Origin: a virus
IMG/VR virus record: IMGVR_UViG_3300034111_001063
Coordinates: 1-63,969 of that record
Length of the DNA stretch: 63,969 nt
Reading direction: 5' to 3' (one strand)
The notes under the pieces are model-generated. The model searched no databases, was not told the origin of the DNA, and saw nothing but the letters and a program-made list of their open reading frames with translations. The position numbers were made by a program, and so were the translations under genes. This document shows, one piece after another, positions 32,612 through 41,748 of the stretch; the stretch's first letter is position 1; each line of letters opens with the position of its first letter.

Positions 32612-35600
32612 TAGGTTAGACCTAGGGCTCTGCGGACATTGGGGTCGAGCTGCATACCACTATAGGCAAGGTCGCGCCCCTGGTTGGCGGCTTCTTGCAC
32701 GCCCTGCCGGAACTCCTTCACGGTGACATACTCGACACCATTGATTGGCTGCGGTTCGTAGCGGATGTCTATGGCACCTCCGGGCAGGGACATCGGCCTC
32801 GGGGGAGCGGGGGGAGCCAGTGGGGTCAGGGCCGCACGGGTGTTGCTGAACATCCCAGCGGTGGCGTCGGCAGGCAGGATCGAGCCGGGGCCCGAGGGGC
32901 TGAATAGTTCAGGGCCCCGTTCACCGACGATGTAGGAACTGGAGGGGAGGACGGGGCCGCCAGAAGCGCGGAAGCCTCCGAAGGTCTTGCCGAAGATGCC
33001 CAGCCCGCCGCCACCGAGCAGCCCCCCGAACCCGCCAAAAACACCACCCAGGCCCGCGAGGACATTCTGGGTGCCACCTTTGCCGATCTGGGAAAGGCCA
33101 CCGAAGATAGTAGCCGCACCGGTCGCGAGAGTAACCATCCCCCCGAGTACGGTCTGCAGACCAGTTGCTGCTTGGGTGGTAGCGGGGGCGAAGTCTTTGA
33201 TAGTGTCGCCCAGGCCGGTTAGATCCGTATTGAGGGTTGTGATTGTAGAGCCTGCGCTCGTGGGGGCGAAGGCGTCGAAATAGCCGGCCTCGGGGGAGAA
33301 GCCTTTAGGGTCTAGGCCACCGAAGGTGGAGTTTGGTCCGGGGACAATGTTGTTTGTAGGATTTGCTGCAATCGCCAAAAGTGCTGCGGTATTCTCACGG
33401 GTAGCTATAGTGTTGTCTACTGTAGGGTTGGAAACATCAGCACCAAAGAACTTAGCAAACATTTTGGTCATATTGTCTTCCATCGGCTTTAAGGACATAT
33501 CCATAAACTGCTCCATGACACGCTCAGTCAGAGATTGACTAAAGGAGCTGGTAGCTTCTTTTATATCACCTCCAGATATAATAGATTTGAATACACTACG
33601 GAACCCTCCGCTAAATTCTTTGGCTAGCTCAGTACCTTTAGCCCAAGCCTCATTTTGTTTTTTCAGGGCTTTATCAAGAATAGCCAGTTCTAATGCAGCG
33701 GCGCGGGTAGCTGCAGCAAAAGCTGCAATCTCTTTCTCTACTTGACTATCAGACATACCTGGATTATTTTTCTTATAGTCCAAGCGATAGGTGGCTATGG
33801 ATTCTTCTGCGCTATTAAGCCGTTGCCCTTGAAGATCGTCTGGGTTTATACGAAGCCCTCTGAGACGGCCAGATATAGAGATCTTCGCTTTCTCTATGTT
33901 ATACCCAATATCGCGCACATCAGCTTGCACTTTTTCTATGCGAGTAGTTTCAGATGTAACTGCAAGAATTTCTTGACGTGTCTTTAAGTTAGTGCTTAGT
34001 ATTTTTTCTTGTTCCGCGTAATAAGTATTTGTCTTTTTAATAAGTTCAGCTTTTTGTGTTTCAGTTAACACACCTCCTTCTGTAGTACGTTTTTCGTTGA
34101 TAGATAAAAGTGTATCTTTTCTAACTTTTTCCAGAGCTACTAGTTTCTGAGCATTATCAATAGTTAAGTCTAGCTCTTTAGGGTTATAGACTTGACTAGC
34201 AGCTTTTTTAATATTTTCTAGTGCAATCTTAGCATTATTGAGTTCTATTGTGTACTGTTCAGTGCTTTGTATAGGCAGTGCATTTTTTAGGATTGCCTCA
34301 AACGCATCTTTTGTTTCAGCTTTGATTAACTGTGCTTTAAGGTCTTCTATTTTACCCATTTGAGCTTCCAAGCTTCTAGTGATCTTCTCCTGCTCGGAAG
34401 CTTGAGTATTCTGTATTTTAGCTAAATCTGGTATTACCGGGGCGGTAGGGGGTGCAAGGTTTGGCTTTGCCGAGGGAGTGTCTCTGACTTTCCCATCAGT
34501 CCCTACCCACGCCTGGCCGTTCCAAGTGACGGGCTTGCCATTGAGGGTACTTTTTTCGCCAGGAGCCCTCCCACTGACCATGGTTGGCCCCATGCTTGTC
34601 CCTGTGGCTGTAGAACTGGCTAATCCATGTAAGAATTGATTCCCAGTAGTAAGGGATTGAGCGACATAACCCCCACCTCCATCTGTCCACCTCGGGGCAC
34701 TAGCAGGCATTGGGATCAATGTCCCTGCTGGTAACGATATGTCAATAGCATTACGACTTTGTCCGGGTCTACGATTTCTTGTTGAATCGTGAGCACCTTG
34801 TTCAACGGCTAACCGCCTCCTTAGTTCCCGTTGATCAGTAAGATTGAGTATGTTTTTATTACCGGGCTCTAGTTTAGCAAGATTCGGCAGTTCTATGTAC
34901 TCTACCCCTGACTTTTGCAGGGATAAGACTATGGCTAGTGCTTCCTCAATTACTTTCTGCTTGTTAGGTCCGCGTATATCAAGATGGGGTCCAGAAGAAT
35001 TACCGGAAGATCCAACGCGGAAGCCAGAACTGACACCTGGGGCGGTCATTGGGCTGGCCCCACCACCTGTAAAATTTCCGGTTTCTCTGGCTTTCTGCTC
35101 CAACGCAGCCTGCTTCACTCTGTAATCTGAGACTTGCTTCTCGTAATCTCCGATTTTTAGACGTAAAGCTGCGATGTTTTTCTCCGTCTCATAACGATAG
35201 TCAGCTATAGATTTCTCCATGCTATTGATTTCGATCTGCATCTGCCGGCGATTATCTTCAATCGTTTTCTCTCCCCTCATCTTAGTTGCAAGATATTCGT
35301 TAATACCTTGAGTTACACTGCGGCGCACCCCTTCTTGGCCTTCTAAGAGTTTGGTGTTAAGCCGCTCCGCAGCTTTAATTCTAATGTCACCCTCTAAGCT
35401 GATAATATTTGCAGTCTTTTGTAACGCCTGTTGACGCAGTTGGAACATATTATTCTCGTGTGCGCGTTCAAGGTCGCGTAATTGTTTACTAATATCAATT
35501 TTCTTTTGGCTAAGGATTTGGATGTTAGACTCTTGCTGTTCTAAATCTTTTTGATTAGCAATGCGAGTCTGCTCTGCTTCTAACTTGCCTTTCTCTTCTA

Positions 35601-38091
35601 CAAGCTCTTTCATTTTCTCCGCCTGCATCGTTGTCCAGTCTGCATTAGGAGTAAAAGAGTTTAGAATAGCCATGCCTAATTCTTGCCAGGAGTTAACACC
35701 TCTAGTGGCTATGTCATAGTTAAGATCATTTATGGCTTTGTTAGTTTCTTGGATTTTCTTTGTTAATTCATCCCATCTGCCATTTACCGTAGCCTCATCC
35801 AGCTCTTTTGCTTTTTTAGCTGCGTATGAACTACTATCTCCAACATCTTTATAGACAGTAGCTAAGCGCTTAAGCGCGAGTTCTGTTTTTGTCTGAGATG
35901 CAATTTCGTCATTTCGCCGCTGGAAGCGCCCAAAAAGGTCTACTGCAATGGTAACCGCTACTTGAACAAGTGTCATTATAGCTAAAAACTTGAAAAAGCC
36001 TAGTAGTTGAGTTCCTATAAAACCGCCTATTGAACTGCCTAGAATTTTTATACCATTACCGACGTTCTCTGCTCCTTTCTTTGCCGCGTTTCCGACATCA
36101 ATAGCACTAAATTTAAGTTTTTCTAAAGCAATAGCCATTCTAATAGATTCTATTTCTACATCAGTAGCTGCTTGGTTTGCACCTCGTCCTATATTTCTAA
36201 AAGTAGCAGCTACTTCAAGAATAATTATCTGCAGTTTAGCGAATTGTGGGAATATCCTTGCAAAAAACGAGGATATGCTAATCAACACTGTGCTTATAGT
36301 TTGAGATACTAAAGCTCCTATCCTGATCGCAGTGGCTATTACTAAAGTCCCTAACTCTAGTATTTTAGTAAGCGTGAATCCAAGTCCTTGGGCTATAGCT
36401 GCTATAGCTGAACTGACCCAAGTGCCAACTTTTGCTAGACCTGCCCCTATGGCTACTATAACACTGTCAAACCCTCGCTTAAAGGCTACAAGGCTCTGGA
36501 TTACTGATGGGACAGTCATCCCAATTCTAATCATACCATTTACACCTATCTTTTCCAGTACCGCGAACTGTGCGGTTAGCTGACTAAGATACTGAAATAG
36601 AGGCTGTTCTATTAGCTTCCCATAAAGAGTTAGCAGCGTAGAAACTGCAGGAATTACTGTGGCGTTAAGCACAGTAGCCAAGTTAGTGAACGAGTTTACA
36701 AGAATTTTTAATTGCTCGAATCTAAAGCTTGCGAATCCTTCAAACAGTTCTTTCAGTCCTGAACCAACCATTACAAACGCCTTAATCATCTCATCTGTAA
36801 ACTTGGCAATAGTAGGCCGTAGTTTTTCAATCTCTTGTTGAACTCGCAGAAACAAATCCGTTGTAGCTTTATTAACATCATCGAATACCTTCTTTTGTGA
36901 GTTGTCATCGAATTTCTGCAGGCTCGGGGCGGCCATTGCTCCCCCGACCAGCCCTTGGCCAAGGGCGGCCCCAGCGCGGCCCAGACCATCTGCGATCTGC
37001 ATAGTCGGTTTGACAACCAGAGACATGCGCCGGTAGACCTCCCCCAGTCCATCGAGCAAGGGCTGCAACATGGGTGCCCCGAGTGCGCGGCCCATTTCCT
37101 GCTGGATTTCTTGGATGTTGGAGGTGATCCCAGCAAAGCCCTGCGCTTGAATCTTTTGGCCGGCGGTGAACGCCGCTAGTTTCTTTGTAATAAACTCTAC
37201 TAAATCCCCTGTCTGCTTCGCTTTTTGGATGTCTTTGTTTGTAATTCCTAGAGAACGGGCCAGAATTGAGTTGTTGTCAATGTCCCCACGGAGCATCGAA
37301 CCGACTTCTTGGACTGCTAGTCCAGGATCACTCATGCCAATAGTCCCTAGAGCTGCGCTAAAGCTAAGGGCAAGTTTTTTAGCATCTTCGATGGAACCGC
37401 CTACCTGACCAATCTGGCTAGATACTGTGCCGAATACTTGAATAATTGCTTCAGAGGTGGTCCCTGCTATGTCTAGTGATTCTCTACGAATATCTTCAAT
37501 AGCTTTCTGAATAGGCCCTTTAAGCGCAAGCACGCTATCTAGTGGATTCGTTAGCTCAACCCCATTCCGAAGAACCTTATTTGTAGCAGCTATGGTAGTC
37601 TGAGTTTGCAGCATTACTTGCTGTAATCTAACCTCTCTACCTATGGTTTCCGTGAACATCCCGCCGTAAGCGGATTTTAATATGTTGACACTTTGAGTAA
37701 TACCGAATATAGTAAAGCCTAGGCGGGCTAGACTACTAATAAGAGTGTCAGATGCTAGTAATGCTCCTTGGAGACTAACTGCTAAGGTTTTGCCTGGAGT
37801 AGCCTGGCTGAGCAAAAGCGCGGCTTTTGCGGTTGTTTTGAAAGTGTTACCTAGAGAGATCCCAATGGATTCAATATCCATTAGAGCCGGAACTACGTTC
37901 CGAGCAATGCCGTAGGTTATTTGTAGAGCTTTACCTACATCTTGGATACCCTTGACTGTTTCGCTTAAACTCGGAAACTGGATATTGACTTTAACCGGGG
38001 TTTGTAAATTTTTTAACTTTCTATCTATACTATCAATGTCCTTATGCGTTGCGCTTGATTCACTCTCGATTCTAATTGTATAATCAGCCAC
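32611..38091 (-). CDS. Tape measure protein with M23-like insert
   Basis: 1826 residues; at about 1.5 angstrom per residue a long tail, over 200 nm, is expected. Long helices and several hydrophobic segments (around residues 150-260 and 540-720) are typical. Residues about 1015-1160 contain SSGNSSGPHLDIRG and NAIDISLPAGTLIPM with a later FLHG, the turn sequences of a M23-type peptidase in permuted order, perhaps a wall-piercing domain. The last 250 residues are encoded by much GC-richer DNA. It follows the G/GT chaperones. Confidence 0.9.
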   Translation of the reverse strand: MADYTIRIESESSATHKDIDSIDRKLKNLQTPVKVNIQFPSLSETVKGIQDVGKALQITYGIARNVVPALMDIESIGISLGNTFKTTAKAALLLSQATPGKTLAVSLQGALLASDTLISSLARLGFTIFGITQSVNILKSAYGGMFTETIGREVRLQQVMLQTQTTIAATNKVLRNGVELTNPLDSVLALKGPIQKAIEDIRRESLDIAGTTSEAIIQVFGTVSSQIGQVGGSIEDAKKLALSFSAALGTIGMSDPGLAVQEVGSMLRGDIDNNSILARSLGITNKDIQKAKQTGDLVEFITKKLAAFTAGQKIQAQGFAGITSNIQEIQQEMGRALGAPMLQPLLDGLGEVYRRMSLVVKPTMQIADGLGRAGAALGQGLVGGAMAAPSLQKFDDNSQKKVFDDVNKATTDLFLRVQQEIEKLRPTIAKFTDEMIKAFVMVGSGLKELFEGFASFRFEQLKILVNSFTNLATVLNATVIPAVSTLLTLYGKLIEQPLFQYLSQLTAQFAVLEKIGVNGMIRIGMTVPSVIQSLVAFKRGFDSVIVAIGAGLAKVGTWVSSAIAAIAQGLGFTLTKILELGTLVIATAIRIGALVSQTISTVLISISSFFARIFPQFAKLQIIILEVAATFRNIGRGANQAATDVEIESIRMAIALEKLKFSAIDVGNAAKKGAENVGNGIKILGSSIGGFIGTQLLGFFKFLAIMTLVQVAVTIAVDLFGRFQRRNDEIASQTKTELALKRLATVYKDVGDSSSYAAKKAKELDEATVNGRWDELTKKIQETNKAINDLNYDIATRGVNSWQELGMAILNSFTPNADWTTMQAEKMKELVEEKGKLEAEQTRIANQKDLEQQESNIQILSQKKIDISKQLRDLERAHENNMFQLRQQALQKTANIISLEGDIRIKAAERLNTKLLEGQEGVRRSVTQGINEYLATKMRGEKTIEDNRRQMQIEINSMEKSIADYRYETEKNIAALRLKIGDYEKQVSDYRVKQAALEQKARETGNFTGGGASPMTAPGVSSGFRVGSSGNSSGPHLDIRGPNKQKVIEEALAIVLSLQKSGVEYIELPNLAKLEPGNKNILNLTDQRELRRRLAVEQGAHDSTRNRRPGQSRNAIDISLPAGTLIPMPASAPRWTDGGGGYVAQSLTTGNQFLHGLASSTATGTSMGPTMVSGRAPGEKSTLNGKPVTWNGQAWVGTDGKVRDTPSAKPNLAPPTAPVIPDLAKIQNTQASEQEKITRSLEAQMGKIEDLKAQLIKAETKDAFEAILKNALPIQSTEQYTIELNNAKIALENIKKAASQVYNPKELDLTIDNAQKLVALEKVRKDTLLSINEKRTTEGGVLTETQKAELIKKTNTYYAEQEKILSTNLKTRQEILAVTSETTRIEKVQADVRDIGYNIEKAKISISGRLRGLRINPDDLQGQRLNSAEESIATYRLDYKKNNPGMSDSQVEKEIAAFAAATRAAALELAILDKALKKQNEAWAKGTELAKEFSGGFRSVFKSIISGGDIKEATSSFSQSLTERVMEQFMDMSLKPMEDNMTKMFAKFFGADVSNPTVDNTIATRENTAALLAIAANPTNNIVPGPNSTFGGLDPKGFSPEAGYFDAFAPTSAGSTITTLNTDLTGLGDTIKDFAPATTQAATGLQTVLGGMVTLATGAATIFGGLSQIGKGGTQNVLAGLGGVFGGFGGLLGGGGLGIFGKTFGGFRASGGPVLPSSSYIVGERGPELFSPSGPGSILPADATAGMFSNTRAALTPLAPPAPPRPMSLPGGAIDIRYEPQPINGVEYVTVKEFRQGVQEAANQGRDLAYSGMQLDPNVRRALGLT

Positions 38092-38121
38092 AGCTTTTGT
38101 CGGTAGACCTCATAAACGAGT

Positions 38122-39176
38122 TTATCGCGGGGGCCCAGACGGGCTCGGGGGGCGGCTCATCCTCATGTACACATGTACTGGTATGCGACGTTCTTGTACT
38201 AGGCGGTTTAACACATGTTTAGTCTTTTCGGTTATCTGGAGTTTGCTTTCTTCGGCAGACACCCCGGAAGAACTAATGGCATCAGGGAAAGGCAAGAATA
38301 AATTAGGGTTCTTGAACTCTGTCTTCGCTTTAGGGTTAATGCTTCGCATGCCTATAAAATGAACGATACTAGCTAGCTGTGCCGTGGTAGCCGCTGCTAT
38401 GTTAGCTTCTCGATGTTCTATCTCATCTAATTTCTTCATCAAAGCTTCAATAAGCTTTATCGGGGTTCTGATAAAGCGGTGCGCAGGGAAATCATCCGCT
38501 AAGCAGGAATTGCGGAAGCGGATGTATATCTCCCCCCAGTCGAACTCTGGCTCACTCCAGAGTTTCTCGTAAGAACGCAGGACGGCGTCTATGTCTAGGT
38601 CGCCTTCGGCTGTGCGCGGGTTTTCGTTGTTTTTTCGTTTCCCTCAGTACCTTCGGATTTAGGCCAGCCATCACGCTCCCATAGTACAAATTCCAGCATG
38701 CTAGTAAGAACTTTGATTGGGATAATATTTGTTTCCTCCAGTTCCCATTTTTCTGTCGATTCCCATTCGGCAGTGTCTGGATTCTTAACTTCTCCCCGGT
38801 ATTGGAGTAACATTAGAGCATAGGCTTGTAGCTTAGCGGTCGTGTTTTCCTGTGAGTTATTAAGCTCTTCGATTTCGTCAATGTAATCAAAAACAATACT
38901 GCTGTCGTCTGCAGTATTGAGGTTCTGTAGTAGATCGACCGCTTCCTGATTAGTGATATTGCGAGCTATTGCGATTTTCTTAGCTAATCGCATCGAATCA
39001 TAACTACCCTTCGAGTATTCTTTTTCGATAGCTAAAATCTTAGTAGCTTCTGCTGGAGTTAAATCATTATGAATAGGGAACCTGAAAGGGCCGATTTCAT
39101 GATAGGTGTCAGCCGGAAACAGTAGTCCTTTGTTGAAGTTGAGCATGATGGTGGGGAAGCTCAACCGACCAGGCAA
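38122..39176 (-). CDS. Tail assembly chaperone GT fusion (programmed -1 frameshift)
   Basis: The upstream frame (G) reaches GAA-AAA-ACA at 38636-38628. A -1 slip on six A continues in an open frame (NNENPRTAEGDLDIDAV...) that runs without a stop into the ORF read as MKKLDEIEHREANIAAA and ends at 38122. So a G-T fusion of about 350 residues is predicted, as in lambda and most siphoviruses. The T part (38122-38594) has no good start of its own. Confidence 0.8.
38595..39176 (-). CDS. Tail assembly chaperone G
   Basis: 193 residues or 183 if ATG 39146 is used (MLNFNKGLLFPADTYHEIGP); the first 30 nt overlap the gene upstream. Mostly helical and acidic, ending in a basic Lys/Thr tail encoded after the slippery site. 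Expected to bind the tape measure and guide tube assembly. Confidence 0.75.
   Translation of the reverse strand: MPGRLSFPTIMLNFNKGLLFPADTYHEIGPFRFPIHNDLTPAEATKILAIEKEYSKGSYDSMRLAKKIAIARNITNQEAVDLLQNLNTADDSSIVFDYIDEIEELNNSQENTTAKLQAYALMLLQYRGEVKNPDTAEWESTEKWELEETNIIPIKVLTSMLEFVLWERDGWPKSEGTEGNEKTTKTRAQPKAT
38629..38636 (-). promoter_or_regulatory. Slippery site for -1 ribosomal frameshifting
   Basis: Minus strand G-AAAAAA-C. In frame it is GAA-AAA-ACA; slip by one re-pairs Lys on AAA and reads AAC next. Not the full X-XXY-YYZ heptamer for both tRNAs, so efficiency is uncertain. Confidence 0.7.
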
Positions 39177-39378
39177 CCAAGGCGTTCTGGCAGTTGAGCC
39201 ATTCGAGGGGTAGATCGACTACCACAGTAGCATCTTCAGAGGATAGGTGTACAGTCTGGTCTACACAATGAGGTTCTAAGTAGATAGCTCCGACCTTGAC
39301 GGCCTCGGGGAGGATCTCGCAGTTAGCTGCGAAGATTGTGCAGATCGGATCTAGTAGCAAATCGACTGCTTTCGACAT
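39109..39378 (-). CDS. Hypothetical tail-region protein
   Basis: 89 residues from ATG 39378 (MSKAVDLLLDPICTIFAANC); a longer ORF from 39447 has an Arg/Pro-rich start. Beta-rich, with His/Gln-rich end (PHHHAQLQQR) that overlaps gene G. Sits between the tail tube and chaperone genes. Confidence 0.5.
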   Translation of the reverse strand: MSKAVDLLLDPICTIFAANCEILPEAVKVGAIYLEPHCVDQTVHLSSEDATVVVDLPLEWLNCQNALVAWSVELPHHHAQLQQRTTVSG

Positions 39379-39443
39379 TGGCAGAGGGAAAGCAAAGGAA
39401 AACCCCCGAGGTCGGGGGCGGAGAAGCGGCGGGGCCGCCTCGA

Positions 39444-40472
39444 TCAAGCCGTGCGGAAGCTGGTGGAGAACCCACCCAAGGCCCGCCTGGTGCCGGTAGC
39501 ACTGGCAGCACCGTTGCTGTCCACAGCCTGGGTCACGGCGCCGTCGCGCATGATGAATTTGAAATTTGTGGCGGCAGGCAGGGATGTAGTGGGCGTGATG
39601 GTGGCCACTGCCGTGGTGGAGTTGAAGGCCACGGTGGCTGGGATCTGGACACCCGTAGAGGCCAGCTCCAGGCGGAACCCGGATCCATCGGCCCGCCCCA
39701 GGCTGGTTTGGGTCAGGGCCAGGGTGCCGTTGGAGGTGAACGTCACCGTCAGTGGAGCTGAGACCACAATGGCCGTGGCATTGTCGGCAGGGACCGGGGC
39801 ATACCTACGAGTGCCAGTTGACAAAGTGGCGTTAAATGTCTGCAGCAGGCCGGTCTGCAGCGACCCGTAGTTCAACCGAGTAGAGCCCGCATCATAAAGG
39901 CCGCTAATGACTTCGCCTCGACCAATAAGGTCGTATGCGAGGTTCGTCAGGTTCTGCGGATCTACCCCTGGTTTGAGGTTCTGGACAGAACAATTAACCC
40001 CAGTAAAGCTGTAGATGTAGTTTCCGGTAGTACCATTGGCTTGGCCGAGATCTTGCAAAATCTCCAGGTAGATTTCACTGTCGGCTGTCTGAGAGGCTAG
40101 TTCGATAATCCGGTAGCCTTCTTCGTAGGCACCACGGAAGGATGGGACATTAGAACCTGCGGAGAACTCCATGTCCTTCATAAGGAAGGACGTGATGGAG
40201 GCTTGCCAGCCAGCACCGGTTTTCCGGCTGTCTTCCCACCCACCGTCGCCAATCAGGCGGAATTTTTGGTCTTTATCGGATTTTGCCCAGTTGAGGTTCT
40301 GGATCCCCTGAAGCTCTGTGTAAGAGACACCAGTATCTAGGGTTGGCAGGGTTACAAAGCCGGCACTGTCACGAGTACCGAAATAACGTGCGCCTGGTGC
40401 TAGAGCGACACACCGAACAATAGTTTCATTTGCATTGTGAAAGCTCTGGCCCACGGCGTAGGTGAATGGCAT
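39444..40472 (-). CDS. Major tail protein with Ig-like domain
   Basis: 342 residues. N-terminal two-thirds is a beta-rich tube domain (MPFTYAVGQSFHNANETIVR; YTELQGIQNLNWAKSDKDQK). Residues about 225-325 (PVPADNATAIVVSAPLTVTF then SNGTLALTQ, ...FKFIMRDGAV) match the bacterial Ig-like Big_5 fold, which decorates tail tubes. High Ala/Thr content and good codon use fit an abundant virion protein. Located just before the chaperones as usual. Confidence 0.8.
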   Translation of the reverse strand: MPFTYAVGQSFHNANETIVRCVALAPGARYFGTRDSAGFVTLPTLDTGVSYTELQGIQNLNWAKSDKDQKFRLIGDGGWEDSRKTGAGWQASITSFLMKDMEFSAGSNVPSFRGAYEEGYRIIELASQTADSEIYLEILQDLGQANGTTGNYIYSFTGVNCSVQNLKPGVDPQNLTNLAYDLIGRGEVISGLYDAGSTRLNYGSLQTGLLQTFNATLSTGTRRYAPVPADNATAIVVSAPLTVTFTSNGTLALTQTSLGRADGSGFRLELASTGVQIPATVAFNSTTAVATITPTTSLPAATNFKFIMRDGAVTQAVDSNGAASATGTRRALGGFSTSFRTA

Positions 40473-40483
40473 GACTTAAACCT

Positions 40484-40969
40484 TTAGAAAGGGCGGAGGA
40501 TCGAATTGAGGGAAGTGCCGCGAAAACGGACGGTCAGAGCTTCCAGGGCCACGTCAGACCCGGAGTTATACCGAAGGTTAGCTGTGGGAAAAAGCCTTGC
40601 CATACGGGATTGGACTTCTTTAAGGGTCACTGTTTGTCTAGTGGTGTCGTCGAATCCGTAATTGGTGAAGATGACTTTCCAGGTAGATACTAGAATTATC
40701 TGACCTATACCTGGGGTAACGGTCTGTTCAGGGACTTCTTCAATAATACATTGAATGCCTGAGGGCTTCCAGGATGATGGTACTTGATCCTTCCCTTCAG
40801 AGAAGATACATGGAATCTTCTGCCCGGTCTTCAGCGTGTAATAGCCAGGCCATTGGCTGTCAGGTTTAAGCGTAATACTGTCTGTTAGAAAATACTCTAA
40901 TACAACTCTTTCTATCGGGTAGCGTATGTCAGAGGCTTGGGGCTCATAAGTGCTGGTGGGTAGCGTCAT
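40484..40969 (-). CDS. Putative tail terminator
   Basis: 161 residues, alpha/beta with PIERVVLEYFLTDSITLKP and VTLKEVQSRMARLFP. Order (gp10-like, terminator, tube) and size match tail terminators. Overlaps its upstream neighbour by ATGA. Confidence 0.55.
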   Translation of the reverse strand: MTLPTSTYEPQASDIRYPIERVVLEYFLTDSITLKPDSQWPGYYTLKTGQKIPCIFSEGKDQVPSSWKPSGIQCIIEEVPEQTVTPGIGQIILVSTWKVIFTNYGFDDTTRQTVTLKEVQSRMARLFPTANLRYNSGSDVALEALTVRFRGTSLNSILRPF

Positions 40970-41349
40970 AAGGATTTCCCAGCTTTTAGATTTTTAGCCA
41001 ATAACTGAGCGTACATGGTGGGAAGTTCCGCGATAGGGTCTCGGGTCCAAGGGCGTCCGGGGAAACGAACGCCCTCCAGTGAAGTTCCACCTTCGTGAAC
41101 TTCACTGGAGTAGTCAGCTTCCCAAGTTATCTCAAACCCTCCGGTAGGTAATAGGCGTAGTACCGCACTGTCTCGTAGCTTTCCTGTAGAGATTATATCT
41201 CTAATTTTTGGGTTAGTCGGATAAGCCCATTCAGGGGACTCGATTTCTTGACGACACCTTTCGTTGAACCACTCCCCGAGTTCGACTATTGTTTTTGCTT
41301 GTGCTGCTTCAAAATCATTGGCAATGGACCGGTGGTTATTGGTTACCAT
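40966..41349 (-). CDS. HK97 gp10-like tail completion protein
   Basis: 127 residues. FNERCRQEIESPEWAYPTNP, then DIISTGKLRDSAVLRLLPTG and YSSEVHEGG, the gp10-type layout of an amphipathic helix, a Ser-rich turn and a beta core that joins head and tail. Confidence 0.65.
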   Translation of the reverse strand: MVTNNHRSIANDFEAAQAKTIVELGEWFNERCRQEIESPEWAYPTNPKIRDIISTGKLRDSAVLRLLPTGGFEITWEADYSSEVHEGGTSLEGVRFPGRPWTRDPIAELPTMYAQLLAKNLKAGKSL

Positions 41350-41744
41350 TATCCACCTCCGGTTACTCTGAATATGCCAGATATGGGCTGCTTAAGATAG
41401 GGGAATGAAGCTGCAGGCATGCTAAGATCAATAACGAGTTCAAAACGACCTTTTACCCCGTTGTGGGTAGCTAATGCTTGTGATCCATTTACAATACGGG
41501 GATCTAGCGTGCTCGGGGAGAGCAGCCGCCCAGATACGTTGTAAGTGGTTTGATCCGTACCTGAAGATGTCTTCCAATTAGGCTGTTGAATTTTAAGATA
41601 AGCTAGATATTCTATTGTAATTTCGCCGTAGGTATAGTTACCTGTGGCCTGGTCTATGTTAAGTGTAGTGTTTGGGACTTTGAATATAAGTTCAGTATTG
41701 CCCCATGGAGCGAAAGCTGATATTAGCGCGGGAGCTATACTCAT
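41349..41744 (-). CDS. Putative head-closure protein
   Basis: 131 residues, beta-barrel-like (GNTELIFKVPNTTLNIDQAT, GEITIEYLAYLKIQ). The place between the decoration gene and gp10-like gene suits a head-closure (gp16/FII-like) protein. No diagnostic motif. Confidence 0.45.
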   Translation of the reverse strand: MSIAPALISAFAPWGNTELIFKVPNTTLNIDQATGNYTYGEITIEYLAYLKIQQPNWKTSSGTDQTTYNVSGRLLSPSTLDPRIVNGSQALATHNGVKGRFELVIDLSMPAASFPYLKQPISGIFRVTGGG

Positions 41745-41748
41745 TACT

